The notes beneath the pieces were generated by a model. It worked only from the letters and a program-made list of their open reading frames with translations, searched no databases and had not been told where the DNA came from. Shown here piece after piece: positions 45,702-55,477 of a stretch of 64,000 nt of DNA; positions within the stretch are counted from its first letter, which is position 1; every line of letters starts with the position of its first letter. Origin of the DNA: Cytobacillus dafuensis (GTDB taxonomy: Bacteria > Bacillota > Bacilli > Bacillales > Cytobacillaceae). The stretch spans positions 1,902,001-1,966,000 of the forward strand of contig NZ_CP042593.1 of NCBI RefSeq assembly GCF_007995155.1, in the 5' to 3' direction. A program made the position numbers and the translations under genes.

Positions 45702-46133
45702 ATGGATAAAATCCGAGATATTATGACTAATGATGTTGATTGTTGCTCTTTATTAGATAATGTGTATGAAGTAGCTGTGAAAATGAAGGAATTAAATGTT
45801 GGAGCAATTCCAATCGTGGATAATGAAAAGGTTGTCGGAATGATAACAGATCGTGATATCGTTATACGATGTGTTGCAGATAAGAATCCCCCTTCTTCAA
45901 AGGTTGAAGATATTATGAGTAAGGATCTCATTACCGTTACTAAAGATACTGATGCACATGAAGCTGCTAGTCTAATGGCAAAGCATCAAATTCGGCGCTT
46001 ACCAGTAGTTGATGGTGAGAAATTAATAGGAATCGTATCACTTGGTGATTTTGCACTTCATAAATTAACGGATGAAAAAGCAGGAGAGGCTCTTTCAGAT
46101 ATTTCAGAGGCAAACAATCAAATTCATCATTAA
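45702..46133 (+). CDS. ylbB: CBS-domain protein YlbB
   Basis: 143 residues made of two CBS motifs (about 5-60 and 68-125; both contain a GMITDRDI- or GIVSLGDF-type ending). Such pairs bind adenosine ligands such as AMP or c-di-AMP; the ligand here is unknown. It corresponds to B. subtilis YlbB by position and size. Translation is probably coupled to the LysM-CAP gene. Confidence 0.92.
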   Translation: MDKIRDIMTNDVDCCSLLDNVYEVAVKMKELNVGAIPIVDNEKVVGMITDRDIVIRCVADKNPPSSKVEDIMSKDLITVTKDTDAHEAASLMAKHQIRRLPVVDGEKLIGIVSLGDFALHKLTDEKAGEALSDISEANNQIHH

Positions 46134-46193
46134 TGTAAAATGTTTTGTTATTCGTTAAACCTAGAATCTTTTGCGACATGAAAATACAATTAT

Positions 46194-46230
46194 ACATAAA
46201 AAGAACACCTTCCTGGTGTTCTTTTTATGT
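46194..46230 (+). terminator. Terminator of ylbB
   Basis: ACATAAAAAGAACACC and GGTGTTCTTTTTATGT are perfectly complementary, with a TTCCT loop. Confidence 0.92.
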
Positions 46231-46399
46231 ATAATTGAAGTAGTAGAATTTAGTTCTTTCGACTTTATTATTAAAATGTCAAGGTGAAAACTTATTAGAA
46301 TTTTCTGCTCTTTCTATTAAAAAGAATTTTGATAATGATATACTAATATTAAGAAGTGATCATATATATATAATAAAATGATAGAAAGGAGGCAGAATT

Positions 46400-47470
46400 C
46401 TGAGGAATCTTATTCGAATTTTAATAAGTATCTCAAGTTTACTTATAATTGGTCTATACTTTAATATTGGAACGCAGAAAAAAGAAGAAGTATTAATAGA
46501 TGAGGTTGTTTCAAATCCAAAAGTGGACAATGATCTTGAGGATAATGATTCATTGCTTAATGCGGTAACGATCAAAATGCCCGATGAAGGTTTAATTAGT
46601 TTTATTGGGAAGTCAACCAATCATTTAATTAATATTATGGGAAATCCGACAAGAAAGGACCCATCTCTTTATGGATATGAATGGTGGATTTATCCATTAA
46701 GTCATAATAATTATGTTCAGGTTGGGGTAATTGATGATAAAATAGTAACTATTTACGCTACCGGATCAGAAAGTCATATTCCTCCTTTTAAGATTGGACA
46801 GCCAATCGCAGATATATATTCTGCCACTTTATTTGAAACAACGATTAGTATTGACTATGACAATAGCTCTTATAAATTTGAATTATCCGAGGATGATTTG
46901 AATACTCGTCCTCTTATTAAGATTGGTGATATTTTTGCTCAGCTCTACTTAGATAAATTTAGTGGAACTTTATCAAGTATTAGGCTTTTAGATGCCGCAA
47001 CTTTAATAAAGCAGCACCCTTATGAAATGGTTTATAGAGGCGATTTGCTAGAGGAAAATGATGAATTACCAATTAATGATGAAGAAGTAGAGAGAGGGAA
47101 GGAAAGGCAGATACTTGATATTACAAATGTTATCCGTGTGAGAAACGATTTAAATCCTTTAGAATGGGATGAACAAACAGCAGCTGTAGCATTAGCTCAT
47201 AGTAAAGATATGTTTGATAGTAAGAATTTCTCTCACATATCAGAAGAATTCGGTGATCTATCAGATCGTTTAGAAGCAGGAAGTGTATTTTATCAAATTG
47301 CAGGCGAAAACATTGCAGCAAACTATATAGATGCACCTGCTGTGGTTGAAGGCTGGCTGAATAGTAAGGGCCATAGGGAAAGTTTACTAAATGAACAATT
47401 TACTCACCTTGGGGTTGGTGTGTATAAAAAGCATTATACGCAAAATTTTATTGAAAAATGGCAGGAATGA
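46400..47470 (+). CDS. ylbC: YlbC: membrane-anchored CAP-domain protein, apparent CTG start
   Basis: 356 residues from CTG 46400. The N-terminus MRNLIRILISISSLLIIGLY is a basic-hydrophobic signal anchor. A CAP-associated N-terminal domain spans about 60-195 (GNPTRKDPSLYGYEWWIYP), and a C-terminal CAP domain about 225-345 (ITNVIRVRNDLNPL, HSKDMFDSKNFSHIS, GENIAANY, HRESLLNEQFTHLGVG). The first ATG/GTG/TTG in frame (GTG 46523) would delete the anchor and lacks a ribosome binding site, whereas AAGGAGG at 46386-46392 is 7 bases before CTG 46400. ATT 46397 is a less likely alternative. Confidence 0.85.
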   Translation: MRNLIRILISISSLLIIGLYFNIGTQKKEEVLIDEVVSNPKVDNDLEDNDSLLNAVTIKMPDEGLISFIGKSTNHLINIMGNPTRKDPSLYGYEWWIYPLSHNNYVQVGVIDDKIVTIYATGSESHIPPFKIGQPIADIYSATLFETTISIDYDNSSYKFELSEDDLNTRPLIKIGDIFAQLYLDKFSGTLSSIRLLDAATLIKQHPYEMVYRGDLLEENDELPINDEEVERGKERQILDITNVIRVRNDLNPLEWDEQTAAVALAHSKDMFDSKNFSHISEEFGDLSDRLEAGSVFYQIAGENIAANYIDAPAVVEGWLNSKGHRESLLNEQFTHLGVGVYKKHYTQNFIEKWQE

Positions 47471-47499
47471 TCTTATAAATTCTTATATTACTATAATGA

Positions 47500-47530
47500 G
47501 CTTGTACATATATTGTACAAGCTCTATTTT
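47500..47530 (+). terminator. Terminator of ylbC
   Basis: AGCTTGTACA and TGTACAAGCT pair around TATAT, followed by CTATTTT; it also borders the convergent gene at 47529. Confidence 0.88.
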
Positions 47531-47885
47531 AATTCTTATTTTGAATTCTGCTTACAACGAAATAATCTTTTTTCCAATTACCATAAATCTGGACGAATGC
47601 CCCTGTTTTTAAATCAGGAATTGAAAAATTCTTTTCTATGGGGATTATTTTTTTTACTTTCCATTTTTTTAGTTCAGATTGGATGGTTAGTTCAAGTACA
47701 TAAACAAAACGATTATAGGAAAATCTCTGTTTTTGTCCGCCAATATGCACAATTTCACCTGAAATCATTGCCTCTTCAGAAACATTCTTTAATAGTAACC
47801 ACTTTTGATGACTTTCACGCATTTCCTTTTTGCTAAGCCAGAAAAAATAAATACAAATTAAAGGAATAACAATAGCAGTAACCAT
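47529..47885 (-). CDS. Small membrane-anchored protein, unknown function (118 aa)
   Basis: Not recognised. One N-terminal membrane segment (about 3-18) is followed by a beta-rich cytoplasmic or external domain of about 95 residues with VYVLELTIQ and GAFVQIYGNW, which could be an OB- or SH3-like barrel (DUF3592-like proteins look similar). GTG 47891 has almost no spacing to its ribosome-binding-like GGTG, so ATG 47885 is preferred. It may be cotranscribed with the thioesterase gene, which ends 9 bases upstream. Confidence 0.68.
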   Translation of the reverse strand: MVTAIVIPLICIYFFWLSKKEMRESHQKWLLLKNVSEEAMISGEIVHIGGQKQRFSYNRFVYVLELTIQSELKKWKVKKIIPIEKNFSIPDLKTGAFVQIYGNWKKDYFVVSRIQNKN

Positions 47886-47900
47886 ATCCACATCACCAAA

Positions 47901-48392
47901 TTATTGGTTTTTTTTCTTAATAATAAAGAAGCTGCCTGTTGCTTGAGCTATTTTCTTTTTATCAGATCGATATACATCTGCAGAAATGACCATTGTCTTA
48001 GTTCCTTTATGATCAATATGAGCTTTACACTGTAGAAACTCCCCATTTCCAATAGATAAGTAATGAATATTAAGTTGTGTTGTAACAGCACTAAAGCCGT
48101 CTGGAAGCAAGCTGTTAGCTAATGTTCCCATGGCAGAATCAATAACAGTTGCTGTCATTCCTCCATGGACGATTCCTAAAGAATTATGAAGAAGAGGGCT
48201 AAGCGGCACAGTTAATTCACAGATCTCATCATGAATCGTTCTTTCCATATGAAGTAACCCCCCTATGTAAGAACTGTTTATTTGTTTTTGTTTTTTTTGA
48301 AATCCAGAAAGAACGCTAGTAAGTACTTCTAATTCTTCTTCTGTTGCATTTTCTATACACGCTTTAAAAAGCTCATTAAGATGCTTATTCAT
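47901..48392 (-). CDS. PaaI-type hotdog thioesterase
   Basis: 163 residues. The C-terminal 110 form a hotdog domain with the family motif GIVHGGMTATVIDSAMG near 74-90, in which the His and the Asp are the usual catalytic-site residues. Such enzymes hydrolyse acyl-CoA esters, often aromatic. The first 40 residues are an added helical part. ATG behind AAAGGTGA. No pathway gene is nearby, so the substrate is unknown. Confidence 0.88.
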   Translation of the reverse strand: MNKHLNELFKACIENATEEELEVLTSVLSGFQKKQKQINSSYIGGLLHMERTIHDEICELTVPLSPLLHNSLGIVHGGMTATVIDSAMGTLANSLLPDGFSAVTTQLNIHYLSIGNGEFLQCKAHIDHKGTKTMVISADVYRSDKKKIAQATGSFFIIKKKNQ

Positions 48393-48558
48393 TTTTTTGA
48401 TTTCACCTTTCAGAAATAGTCTGCATTAATAGTACCATTAAAAACACCATTTTTAAATTTGGGATTTTATTTTAGTTCAAGCAAGTAAATATCACCTTTT
48501 TCCTAAACCTTCATAAAATGTTATAGGCATTTGTAACAAACCGAGGTGAAGAGAGCAA

Positions 48559-48960
48559 ATGACTAAGAAGAAGCTTCATCCATCTATTGAGCAATTTAAG
48601 GGGTTTGTCAAAAATAATCCAAAAATTATTCAAGAAGTAAGATCAGGCAAGCATACTTGGCAGGAATTATATGAAGATTGGTACTTGCTTGGAGAGGGTG
48701 ACTCTAGATGGGATTCTTTCAAAAGTGAGAACCAAGAAGAAACGCTTTCTGAAGAAAATAAATCAGACTGGATGACAAATATTATGGGTTCAATAAAGAA
48801 AATGGATCCAAACCAAATGCAGGGCTATATTCAAAATGTAAGCAAGGCGTTATCAGCAGTTCAAGGAGTTATTTCACAATTTCAAGGGGGAAGTCCCATC
48901 AATCAGCCAAAAAGTATAGATCCGAAGCCTTCAAATCCTTTTGTGTTTAACAAAGATTAG
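48559..48960 (+). CDS. ylbD: Spore coat protein YlbD
   Basis: 133 residues; same length and sequence style as B. subtilis YlbD (HPSIEQFKGFVKNNPKIIQEVR, LYEDWYLLGEGDSRWD). In B. subtilis it is reported as a coat-associated protein. The protein is helical with a Pro/Ser-rich C-terminus. ATG behind CGAGGTGAAGAG. ylbE follows after 21 bases. Confidence 0.92.
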   Translation: MTKKKLHPSIEQFKGFVKNNPKIIQEVRSGKHTWQELYEDWYLLGEGDSRWDSFKSENQEETLSEENKSDWMTNIMGSIKKMDPNQMQGYIQNVSKALSAVQGVISQFQGGSPINQPKSIDPKPSNPFVFNKD

Positions 48961-48981
48961 GAAAGGAGAAGAAATGTAACT

Positions 48982-49221
48982 ATGAGAAGAGAAATTATTG
49001 ATTATCTTGAAAGAAATAAAGAATTAAAGATGTTTATTAGAGAGCAGCCCCAGTGGTATCGAAGGTTGTCACGCAATCCATATGATCTTCAAGCACTTGA
49101 AGTTACTTCATTAAATTACTATAGGAAAACAATACCTCATAAGGTTGAGAAGTTCACAAATGGTGTGCAAATGGCCTCTATGATGATGAGTATGTTTCAA
49201 GCAATGAATACAAAATCTTAA
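48982..49221 (+). CDS. ylbE: YlbE-like protein
   Basis: 79 residues, matching B. subtilis YlbE in length and in FIREQPQWYRRLSRNP and a Met-rich end (MASMMMSMFQAM). Function unknown; probably cotranscribed with ylbD during sporulation. ATG behind AAAGGAGAAG. Confidence 0.92.
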   Translation: MRREIIDYLERNKELKMFIREQPQWYRRLSRNPYDLQALEVTSLNYYRKTIPHKVEKFTNGVQMASMMMSMFQAMNTKS

Positions 49222-49223
49222 CG

Positions 49224-49258
49224 AAAGCTTTCTCTTCATATGAGAGAGCTTTTTTATT
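49224..49258 (+). terminator. Terminator of ylbDE
   Basis: AAAGCTTTCTC and GAGAGAGCTTT pair around TTCATAT, followed by TTTTATTTATT. Confidence 0.88.
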
Positions 49259-49373
49259 TATTAATAATGTACATATTTATTCAAACGTATCTATTCATAT
49301 TGAGTAAAATTTGCAAGCAAGGTAAACAATATTTACTACAATAGTGTATTTTACGGATAAGGAGAGATGGCAA

Positions 49374-49805
49374 ATGAAATATTTCGCTTATTTATATATA
49401 ATTTCATCCATGCTGCTGACAGTTTCGGGCTGTCATAGGGACAAGCCTAAGCCAGAAACGAAAATTGTCGCTCAACATATTCATTTTACTAATCTTAATA
49501 ATGAAATACCAGTTATTGGTACTGCAGCTACTATTCATTCACGATTTTTTGTGAAGCATCAAGTCACGGGGAAGGATGTTCTAATTGAATGTATTGTAAA
49601 CGGCGTATCCTTCAGAGAATCAAATTCATCAGATAAAGGAAAAATAATATTATATATTGATGGAAAAAAAAGAGAGGAAATCTCAACGGCAGCATTCATT
49701 GTTAAAGACCTATCATCAGGGACACATCGTTTAAAACTAGAGGTTGTAAAAGGGAATAATTCATCTCCAATCATGAATAAAGAACTTTATGTAACGATTC
49801 CATAG
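49374..49805 (+). CDS. Lipoprotein of unknown function (143 aa)
   Basis: From ATG 49374 a signal peptide ends in lipobox TVSGC near residue 20, followed by a Lys/Glu/Pro linker and an Ig-like beta domain (ATIHSRFFVKHQVTGKD, IILYIDGKKREEIST). I do not recognise the family. AAGGAGAG is placed correctly for 49374, not for the longer ORF start at 49344. It is an addition between ylbE and ylbF relative to B. subtilis. Confidence 0.75.
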   Translation: MKYFAYLYIISSMLLTVSGCHRDKPKPETKIVAQHIHFTNLNNEIPVIGTAATIHSRFFVKHQVTGKDVLIECIVNGVSFRESNSSDKGKIILYIDGKKREEISTAAFIVKDLSSGTHRLKLEVVKGNNSSPIMNKELYVTIP

Positions 49806-49858
49806 CTTTAGAATTCCATTGTTTCATGGTAAAATAAGAGTTGGAGGTGAGCGTAACT

Positions 49859-50302
49859 TTGCTTACAACAACTGAAAGTTTCGAAATATTAGATACAGCT
49901 GATCAAATTGCGAATATGATAATAAACTCAGTAGAGGCGGATTATTACCGCCATTGCTTAAATAGATTAAAGAGCAGCAATGAAACACAACGTAAAATAA
50001 GCTCCTTTATTAAAATAAAAGAGCAATATGAAGAAGTACAGCGATTCGGGAAATACCATCCAGAATATAAAACAGTGATGAAATCGATCCGAGAATTAAA
50101 GAGAGAAATGGATATGGATGTGCATGTTGCTGAATTTAGAAAGGCTGAAAATGAACTACAAAGTATTTTAGATGAAGTGAGCATTTTAATAGGCCGCTCA
50201 GTTTCAAAGCAAATAAAGGTTCCAACTGGAAATCCCTTTTTTGATAGTTTATCTAGCTGTGGAGGGGGCTGTGGAACTGGAGGCAGCTGTGGGTGTTCTT
50301 AA
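49859..50302 (+). CDS. ricF: RicF (YlbF), subunit of the RicAFT RNA-processing complex
   Basis: With RicA (YmcA) and RicT (YaaT) it forms an Fe-S-cluster-containing complex that directs RNase Y and promotes biofilm, competence and sporulation. 147 residues: helical YlbF/YmcA domain (about 10-115) and a Cys/Gly-rich C-terminus with Cys134, Cys138, Cys144 and Cys146, which agrees with cluster binding in the Ric complex. GGAGGTGAG at 49843-49851 is 7 bases before TTG 49859; the ORF start at 49841 precedes this ribosome binding site. Confidence 0.95.
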   Translation: MLTTTESFEILDTADQIANMIINSVEADYYRHCLNRLKSSNETQRKISSFIKIKEQYEEVQRFGKYHPEYKTVMKSIRELKREMDMDVHVAEFRKAENELQSILDEVSILIGRSVSKQIKVPTGNPFFDSLSSCGGGCGTGGSCGCS

Positions 50303-50309
50303 TAATATG

Positions 50310-50338
50310 GCATGGGATTGCTTTCCATGCTGTTTTTT
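50310..50338 (+). terminator. Terminator of ricF
   Basis: GCATGG and CCATGC pair around GATTGCTTT, followed by TGTTTTTT. Confidence 0.85.
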
Positions 50339-50452
50339 ACCGCATATTAATATAACTCATTATTCTGATAATGATCTTTTTAAAGTTCATTGAAAATTAT
50401 TGTTTTTATATGATAGACTAATGAAAATGATTGTGTTGAAGGGGAAGAAAAT

Positions 50453-50728
50453 ATGCTGGGTCAACGGCAAGGTATTATTGTCTGGCTTTATTCATTAAAA
50501 CAGGCAAAAATGTTAAGACGATTTGGGAATGTTCATTATGTTTCTAAACGACTGAAATATGTGGTTTTATATTGTGATCTTGTTGATACTGACGAAATAA
50601 TGTCTAAAATTAGTACTTATTCATTTGTTAAAATGGTTGAGCCATCCTACAAGCCATTTTTAAAAATGGAATTTGAGAATTCAAAACCTGATAAGGCAAA
50701 AGAATACGATTATAAAATGGGAATATAA
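50453..50728 (+). CDS. ylbG: UPF0298 family protein YlbG
   Basis: 91 residues, closely like B. subtilis YlbG ([38 protein letters not shown]). Small ferredoxin-like fold; function unknown. ATG behind AAGGGGAAG. Confidence 0.92.
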   Translation: MLGQRQGIIVWLYSLKQAKMLRRFGNVHYVSKRLKYVVLYCDLVDTDEIMSKISTYSFVKMVEPSYKPFLKMEFENSKPDKAKEYDYKMGI

Positions 50729-50731
50729 AAA

Positions 50732-50763
50732 GATGAGAGGAAAAACCTCTCATCTTTTTATTG
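50732..50763. terminator. Bidirectional terminator
   Basis: GATGAGAGG and CCTCTCATC pair around AAAAA, followed by TTTTTA, between convergent ylbG and the gene at 50758. Confidence 0.9.
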
Positions 50764-51147
50764 TAAAGGAGGAATATAATGGTTCAGTCTTAATATTCCG
50801 ATTAAATATTGATAAAATAATTCTTTATCTGCAAAATGTGTTGATGGTTTAATATCGATTTGGATAACTTTCTTATTGAGATCTAATGCTGCAGATGCAA
50901 ATAAATCATACCTCTTATTAGGTGAAAAATTGGGATTTGGAATTCCTTCCCTGCAAACATATAGTGGCTGAAAGCTACTAGGTAAATTGGGGTTTAAAAT
51001 GACTGCAAGGGAAGTCATATTTTTATTTTCAATGATTGTGTGAAAAGCCACCATGTGAGAAAGGCGATGTTTGTTTGACTTTGCAATCTCAATCAATTCA
51101 TAAATATCTGAATAGCCTTCCCCAAGCTCGATAAATCGTTGAATCAA
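50758..51147 (-). CDS. Conserved Bacillaceae protein, DUF7147-like (129 aa)
   Basis: Soluble protein starting MIQRFIELGEGYSDIYELIEIA and ending RLNHYIPPLQ. It strongly resembles a family I know only as hypothetical, sometimes labelled methylthioribose kinase in automatic annotation without kinase motifs. The ORF is open to 51387, but AAGGAGGAGC is 6 bases before TTG 51147, and the upstream extension has no homology. Function unknown. Confidence 0.82.
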   Translation of the reverse strand: MIQRFIELGEGYSDIYELIEIAKSNKHRLSHMVAFHTIIENKNMTSLAVILNPNLPSSFQPLYVCREGIPNPNFSPNKRYDLFASAALDLNKKVIQIDIKPSTHFADKELFYQYLIGILRLNHYIPPLQ

Positions 51148-51374
51148 GTAAAAGCTCCTCCTTTTAAAAAGGGAAATATATACCATGTTACTATCCATCC
51201 ATACTTTATCATTTCCAAAGAAGAAATTGAAGCATATTAAATAGGAATAACGATATAAAAAATCACCATTTTGTAAATAAATAGCGATTTTTTGTCTGTT
51301 TTTGCAAAATTTATGTGACTGTTGTCGAAGGATTTGATATGGTAATGTTAGATTGATAGTGAAGGTGAATGCCA

Positions 51375-52796
51375 ATGTGGAAATCAATTATACTTGTATT
51401 GATTGCCATGACAACATTCATTGGGGGAATGTTGTTATGGCAATGGAAAGCCTATTCTAAGCAAAATAACTTAAATAATGAATCTACGGAAAGAGCAATT
51501 CAAGAAATTACTGTTCATTCTAATGAAAAGGAACTGCAAATTTCTCAAAAAATAATTGGGCTTACGTCAGGAAAGGAATATAAGGTTTCAAAGCCGGATT
51601 CGCTTTTCCATTGGTCTTGTAAGGATAAAGAAGGGAAAGCATGTGATTCGGGGGATGAAAATCCTAATACCTTTAAAGCGAATCAAAATCAGTTAGTATT
51701 TGAATACACGATACCCGTACAAACGAATGGTTCTGCCTTTTTATTAAATGAATGGGTGACAAACATACCTGATCTGGCTATAACTAGCTCTTCAATAGAA
51801 ATTATCGATAAGGCGAGAAGGGGAGGGACTTGGATAGCTGGTGCCCCGATAAAGGGATACAAGGAAATGGATTTAATCGATTATTATTATTTTGACGGAA
51901 TTGGAATCCCATCTTCCTTGTATTGGCAGCCTAAACCAATTCAAAAGAAGCAGAGTGAAATGGAGAAGGTTTTTTTATATGGCAGCCAAGGATTAGAAAA
52001 TATGAATCATTTTCAAGAAATAAAAAGCTTAAAAGGATTTCCTTTTGTTTCTGTTGTTTTTACTGACCAATATCATGAAGAAAACGGAAAAGGAATCATG
52101 ATAGTAAGCCCTAATACAAATGAAGATGAACTTAAACAAAAATTAATCAATTATTATTTCGAGAAAAAATTTAAAGATATTTCTAAGGACCAATACTGGA
52201 TAATAGATGTTTTTACTTCATATACGATTAATGAAGCAGCAAAGACTACAAAGGGTAAAGCAATACTGGAAGAATTGGGTAATAAACTTTCTGAAGAGGA
52301 ATTAAATTCTTTTTTTAAAAAAGCTAGCGAATGTTCAGAAATGTTAACTCTGAAACAATTAGATCATTACTTAAGCGAGCTAAAAGGATGGAAATCAAAG
52401 TTTTTTATATCCAATGGAGAAAGGACAGACTCTATTATTCCTCTCTACTTTTATGATTTTAGAAAAGTTATCGTATCTGGTAAAGAGGAAAAGGGGATTG
52501 AGGTTGTTATTGACCAAGAAAAGAGACTATTTCCATTTGTTCAAACAATGGAAGCTCTTGGATATGATGTGCAAGTTCTATCTGATAAAGAGACGATTTT
52601 TTTAGCAAAAGGGAGAAACAGCTATAGATTCTTTTTGAACCAAAACATTTTTATTTATAATGAAGAGGATTATGGTTTATTAGAAAGTCCATTATTAAAT
52701 ATAAATGGTAATATTTATATGAATAAAGAGTGGATTGAAACATTATTTAAGGTAAATATAGAAGTAGGCAACGAAGAAATTAATATTTCTTTGTAA
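51375..52796 (+). CDS. Membrane-anchored protein with copper amine oxidase-like stalk domain
   Basis: 473 residues. An N-terminal signal anchor (about 3-22) is followed by a large external region. The last about 95 residues look like a Cu_amine_oxidN1-type stalk domain (VVIDQEKRLFPFVQTMEALGYDVQ, then LLNINGNIYMNKEWIETLF), used by many Bacilli for wall or surface attachment. The middle (about 60-330) has no motif that I recognise; Cys at 84 and 90 could form a disulphide. AAGGTGA is 6 bases before ATG 51375. It does not occur between ylbG and ylbH in B. subtilis. Confidence 0.72.
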   Translation: MWKSIILVLIAMTTFIGGMLLWQWKAYSKQNNLNNESTERAIQEITVHSNEKELQISQKIIGLTSGKEYKVSKPDSLFHWSCKDKEGKACDSGDENPNTFKANQNQLVFEYTIPVQTNGSAFLLNEWVTNIPDLAITSSSIEIIDKARRGGTWIAGAPIKGYKEMDLIDYYYFDGIGIPSSLYWQPKPIQKKQSEMEKVFLYGSQGLENMNHFQEIKSLKGFPFVSVVFTDQYHEENGKGIMIVSPNTNEDELKQKLINYYFEKKFKDISKDQYWIIDVFTSYTINEAAKTTKGKAILEELGNKLSEEELNSFFKKASECSEMLTLKQLDHYLSELKGWKSKFFISNGERTDSIIPLYFYDFRKVIVSGKEEKGIEVVIDQEKRLFPFVQTMEALGYDVQVLSDKETIFLAKGRNSYRFFLNQNIFIYNEEDYGLLESPLLNINGNIYMNKEWIETLFKVNIEVGNEEINISL

Positions 52797-52823
52797 AACA
52801 TAAATAAGCTGGAAATTAAAAAA

Positions 52824-52850
52824 CCCTGCAGAATTCTGCAGGGTCCTTCT
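52824..52850 (+). terminator. Terminator of the stalk-domain gene
   Basis: CCCTGCAGAA and TTCTGCAGGG form a perfect 20-base palindrome followed by TCCTTCT, 25 bases after the stop codon. Confidence 0.78.
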
Positions 52851-52978
52851 ATATCCATTTATAGGATAGAAGGCAAAGGGAGAGGAGAAACCGGAGGAAG
52901 AACTTATGGGGAAACGTAAGTCTTCTCCGCGGTTGGCAACAACATCCTCGAATAGATGCTGTTACTAACATTATCTCC
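52845..52978 (+). ncRNA. ylbH leader RNA element
   Basis: A conserved structured 5' leader is known in Rfam upstream of ylbH (rsmD) in Bacillus. Here CCTTCTAT/ATAGAAGG (52845-52852, 52866-52873) makes a first hairpin. GGAGA (52879-52883) pairs with TCTCC (52974-52978) as a closing stem, enclosing GGAGGAAGAACTTA with TAAGTCTTCTCC (near 52893-52928) and a GCGGTTGGCAACAACATCC segment. The gene behind it is indeed rsmD. The assignment is from memory of the motif and its position; the role is unknown. Confidence 0.7.
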
Positions 52979-53162
52979 ACAATAGTTTTGGATATACACG
53001 ATTAAGGATAATTTTTTCCATCAATAGAATCCGAATTATGAAATTCAAATATTTTAGTTTGAGTTAGGAAAATACGAGGTAAAACAAGTTGGCGATTGGG
53101 AAATAATTATGATAGGATAGGAAGGAAAAAATGATTCTGTTCTAAAGTAAGTGGTGATTAAA

Positions 53163-54205
<1,043 letters not shown>

Positions 54206-54208
54206 AAC

Positions 54209-54236
54209 GAACGAGCACAATTTGTGCTCGTTTATT
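54209..54236. terminator. Bidirectional terminator between coaD and ylbJ
   Basis: ACGAGCACAA and TTGTGCTCGT pair around a short AT-centred loop, followed by TTATTTATT. Confidence 0.9.
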
Positions 54237-54262
54237 TATTTTATAATAACCAATTACAGATG

Positions 54263-55477
54263 TTAGTACTTGCTATCTTTCCTGGCAAGTAAAATGGTAT
54301 AGGCTAATAATGCAAAAATTGTAATAAGAGGACCAATCTCGGTCAAGACAGCAAACCATTTTTGCAGCCAAGAATCTTCACCTATTAAGGAAACAGGGAT
54401 CGCCTTAGATGGCTGCTCAGAATTATAAAAACGCTCGAAAACTGGATTCCAGAGGATAGCTGTATAGATTGCTGCAAATAAACCATGAAAGATTCTAGCA
54501 ATAAAGAATGGTTTAAAATCAATATCTGTTTGGGCAAGTATACTTGCTACTTGCGCTTGAACACTAAACCCACTGAAAGCTAATATGAAACTAGTAATGA
54601 CTGCTTGCTGCATTAATGTGGCTTCTTGAACTTGGCTAGTCATTTGACTGCCAAGTGTTATTTCGAAAATTCCCGAAATAAAGGGGGTGCTTAATTCAAC
54701 AGGTAAGTGAAAAGCTAATAATATAACTTCTAATCCACTCGCTAAAAAAGCAGTAATTCCGAGGTGAAATAATAATTTATTTATAACAGAAAATAGAATA
54801 ATAAATCCTCCAATCATAAGCAATGTTCGAATGGAAGACATAACCGCATCGCCAAGCAGTTTTCCAATTGGACGATTATCATTAATTCTTGTACGGTGGA
54901 GAACTGACAATGCTTGTTTAAAAGATGGTGTTCTTTTTTTTCCTTGATTAATAGTTCCTTTGTTTTGTCCATAAAATCTCATTGTAAGTCCTACGGTAAA
55001 ATTGCCAAGATAATGAGCTAATGCAAGAATAATTCCTAGTTTAGCATTATTAAAGAAGCCAACAGAAACAGCTCCAAAAATGAATAATGGATTAGAGCAA
55101 TTTGTAAAGGAAACCAAGCGTTCAGCTTCCGTTTTTGTTATTTGGTTTTCTTGTCTTAGTCTTGCTGTTAATTTTGCACCTGCTGGGTATCCAGATGCCA
55201 TCCCCATGGCCCAGACAAATCCTCCTACTCCTGGAACTCTGAATAAAGGGCGCATAAGTGGTTCGAGAAGAACACCTATAAACCTTACTACTCCGAATCC
55301 AATTAGCATTTCTGAAACGATGAAAAAAGGTAGCAGGGAAGGAAATACAATTTCCCACCACATATTTAAACCTCTAATTGAAGCATCAACTGACTCTTGA
55401 GGAAAAGATATGAGTGCAATAGCCATCATCGTAACGGAAAGTGCAAGAATGATTGTTTTTAATTTGGAACGAAACAC
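54263..55477 (-). CDS. ylbJ: Sporulation integral membrane protein YlbJ
   Basis: 404-residue polytopic protein (about eight to nine segments) with the nucleoside-transporter-like gate regions seen in SpoVAD-independent YlbJ proteins; GYPAGAKLTARLR near 95-107 is a family signature. B. subtilis YlbJ is sigma-E-dependent and needed for spore cortex formation. The ORF extends to 55642, but GGGAGG is 8 bases before GTG 55477, giving a length close to the 408 of B. subtilis. Confidence 0.92.
   Translation of the reverse strand: MFRSKLKTIILALSVTMMAIALISFPQESVDASIRGLNMWWEIVFPSLLPFFIVSEMLIGFGVVRFIGVLLEPLMRPLFRVPGVGGFVWAMGMASGYPAGAKLTARLRQENQITKTEAERLVSFTNCSNPLFIFGAVSVGFFNNAKLGIILALAHYLGNFTVGLTMRFYGQNKGTINQGKKRTPSFKQALSVLHRTRINDNRPIGKLLGDAVMSSIRTLLMIGGFIILFSVINKLLFHLGITAFLASGLEVILLAFHLPVELSTPFISGIFEITLGSQMTSQVQEATLMQQAVITSFILAFSGFSVQAQVASILAQTDIDFKPFFIARIFHGLFAAIYTAILWNPVFERFYNSEQPSKAIPVSLIGEDSWLQKWFAVLTEIGPLITIFALLAYTILLARKDSKY

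Noticed and set aside
51148..51387. 80-residue extension of the DUF7147-like protein
   Set aside because: AAGGAGGAGC sits immediately before TTG 51147, and the extension overlaps the promoter and start of the divergent gene.
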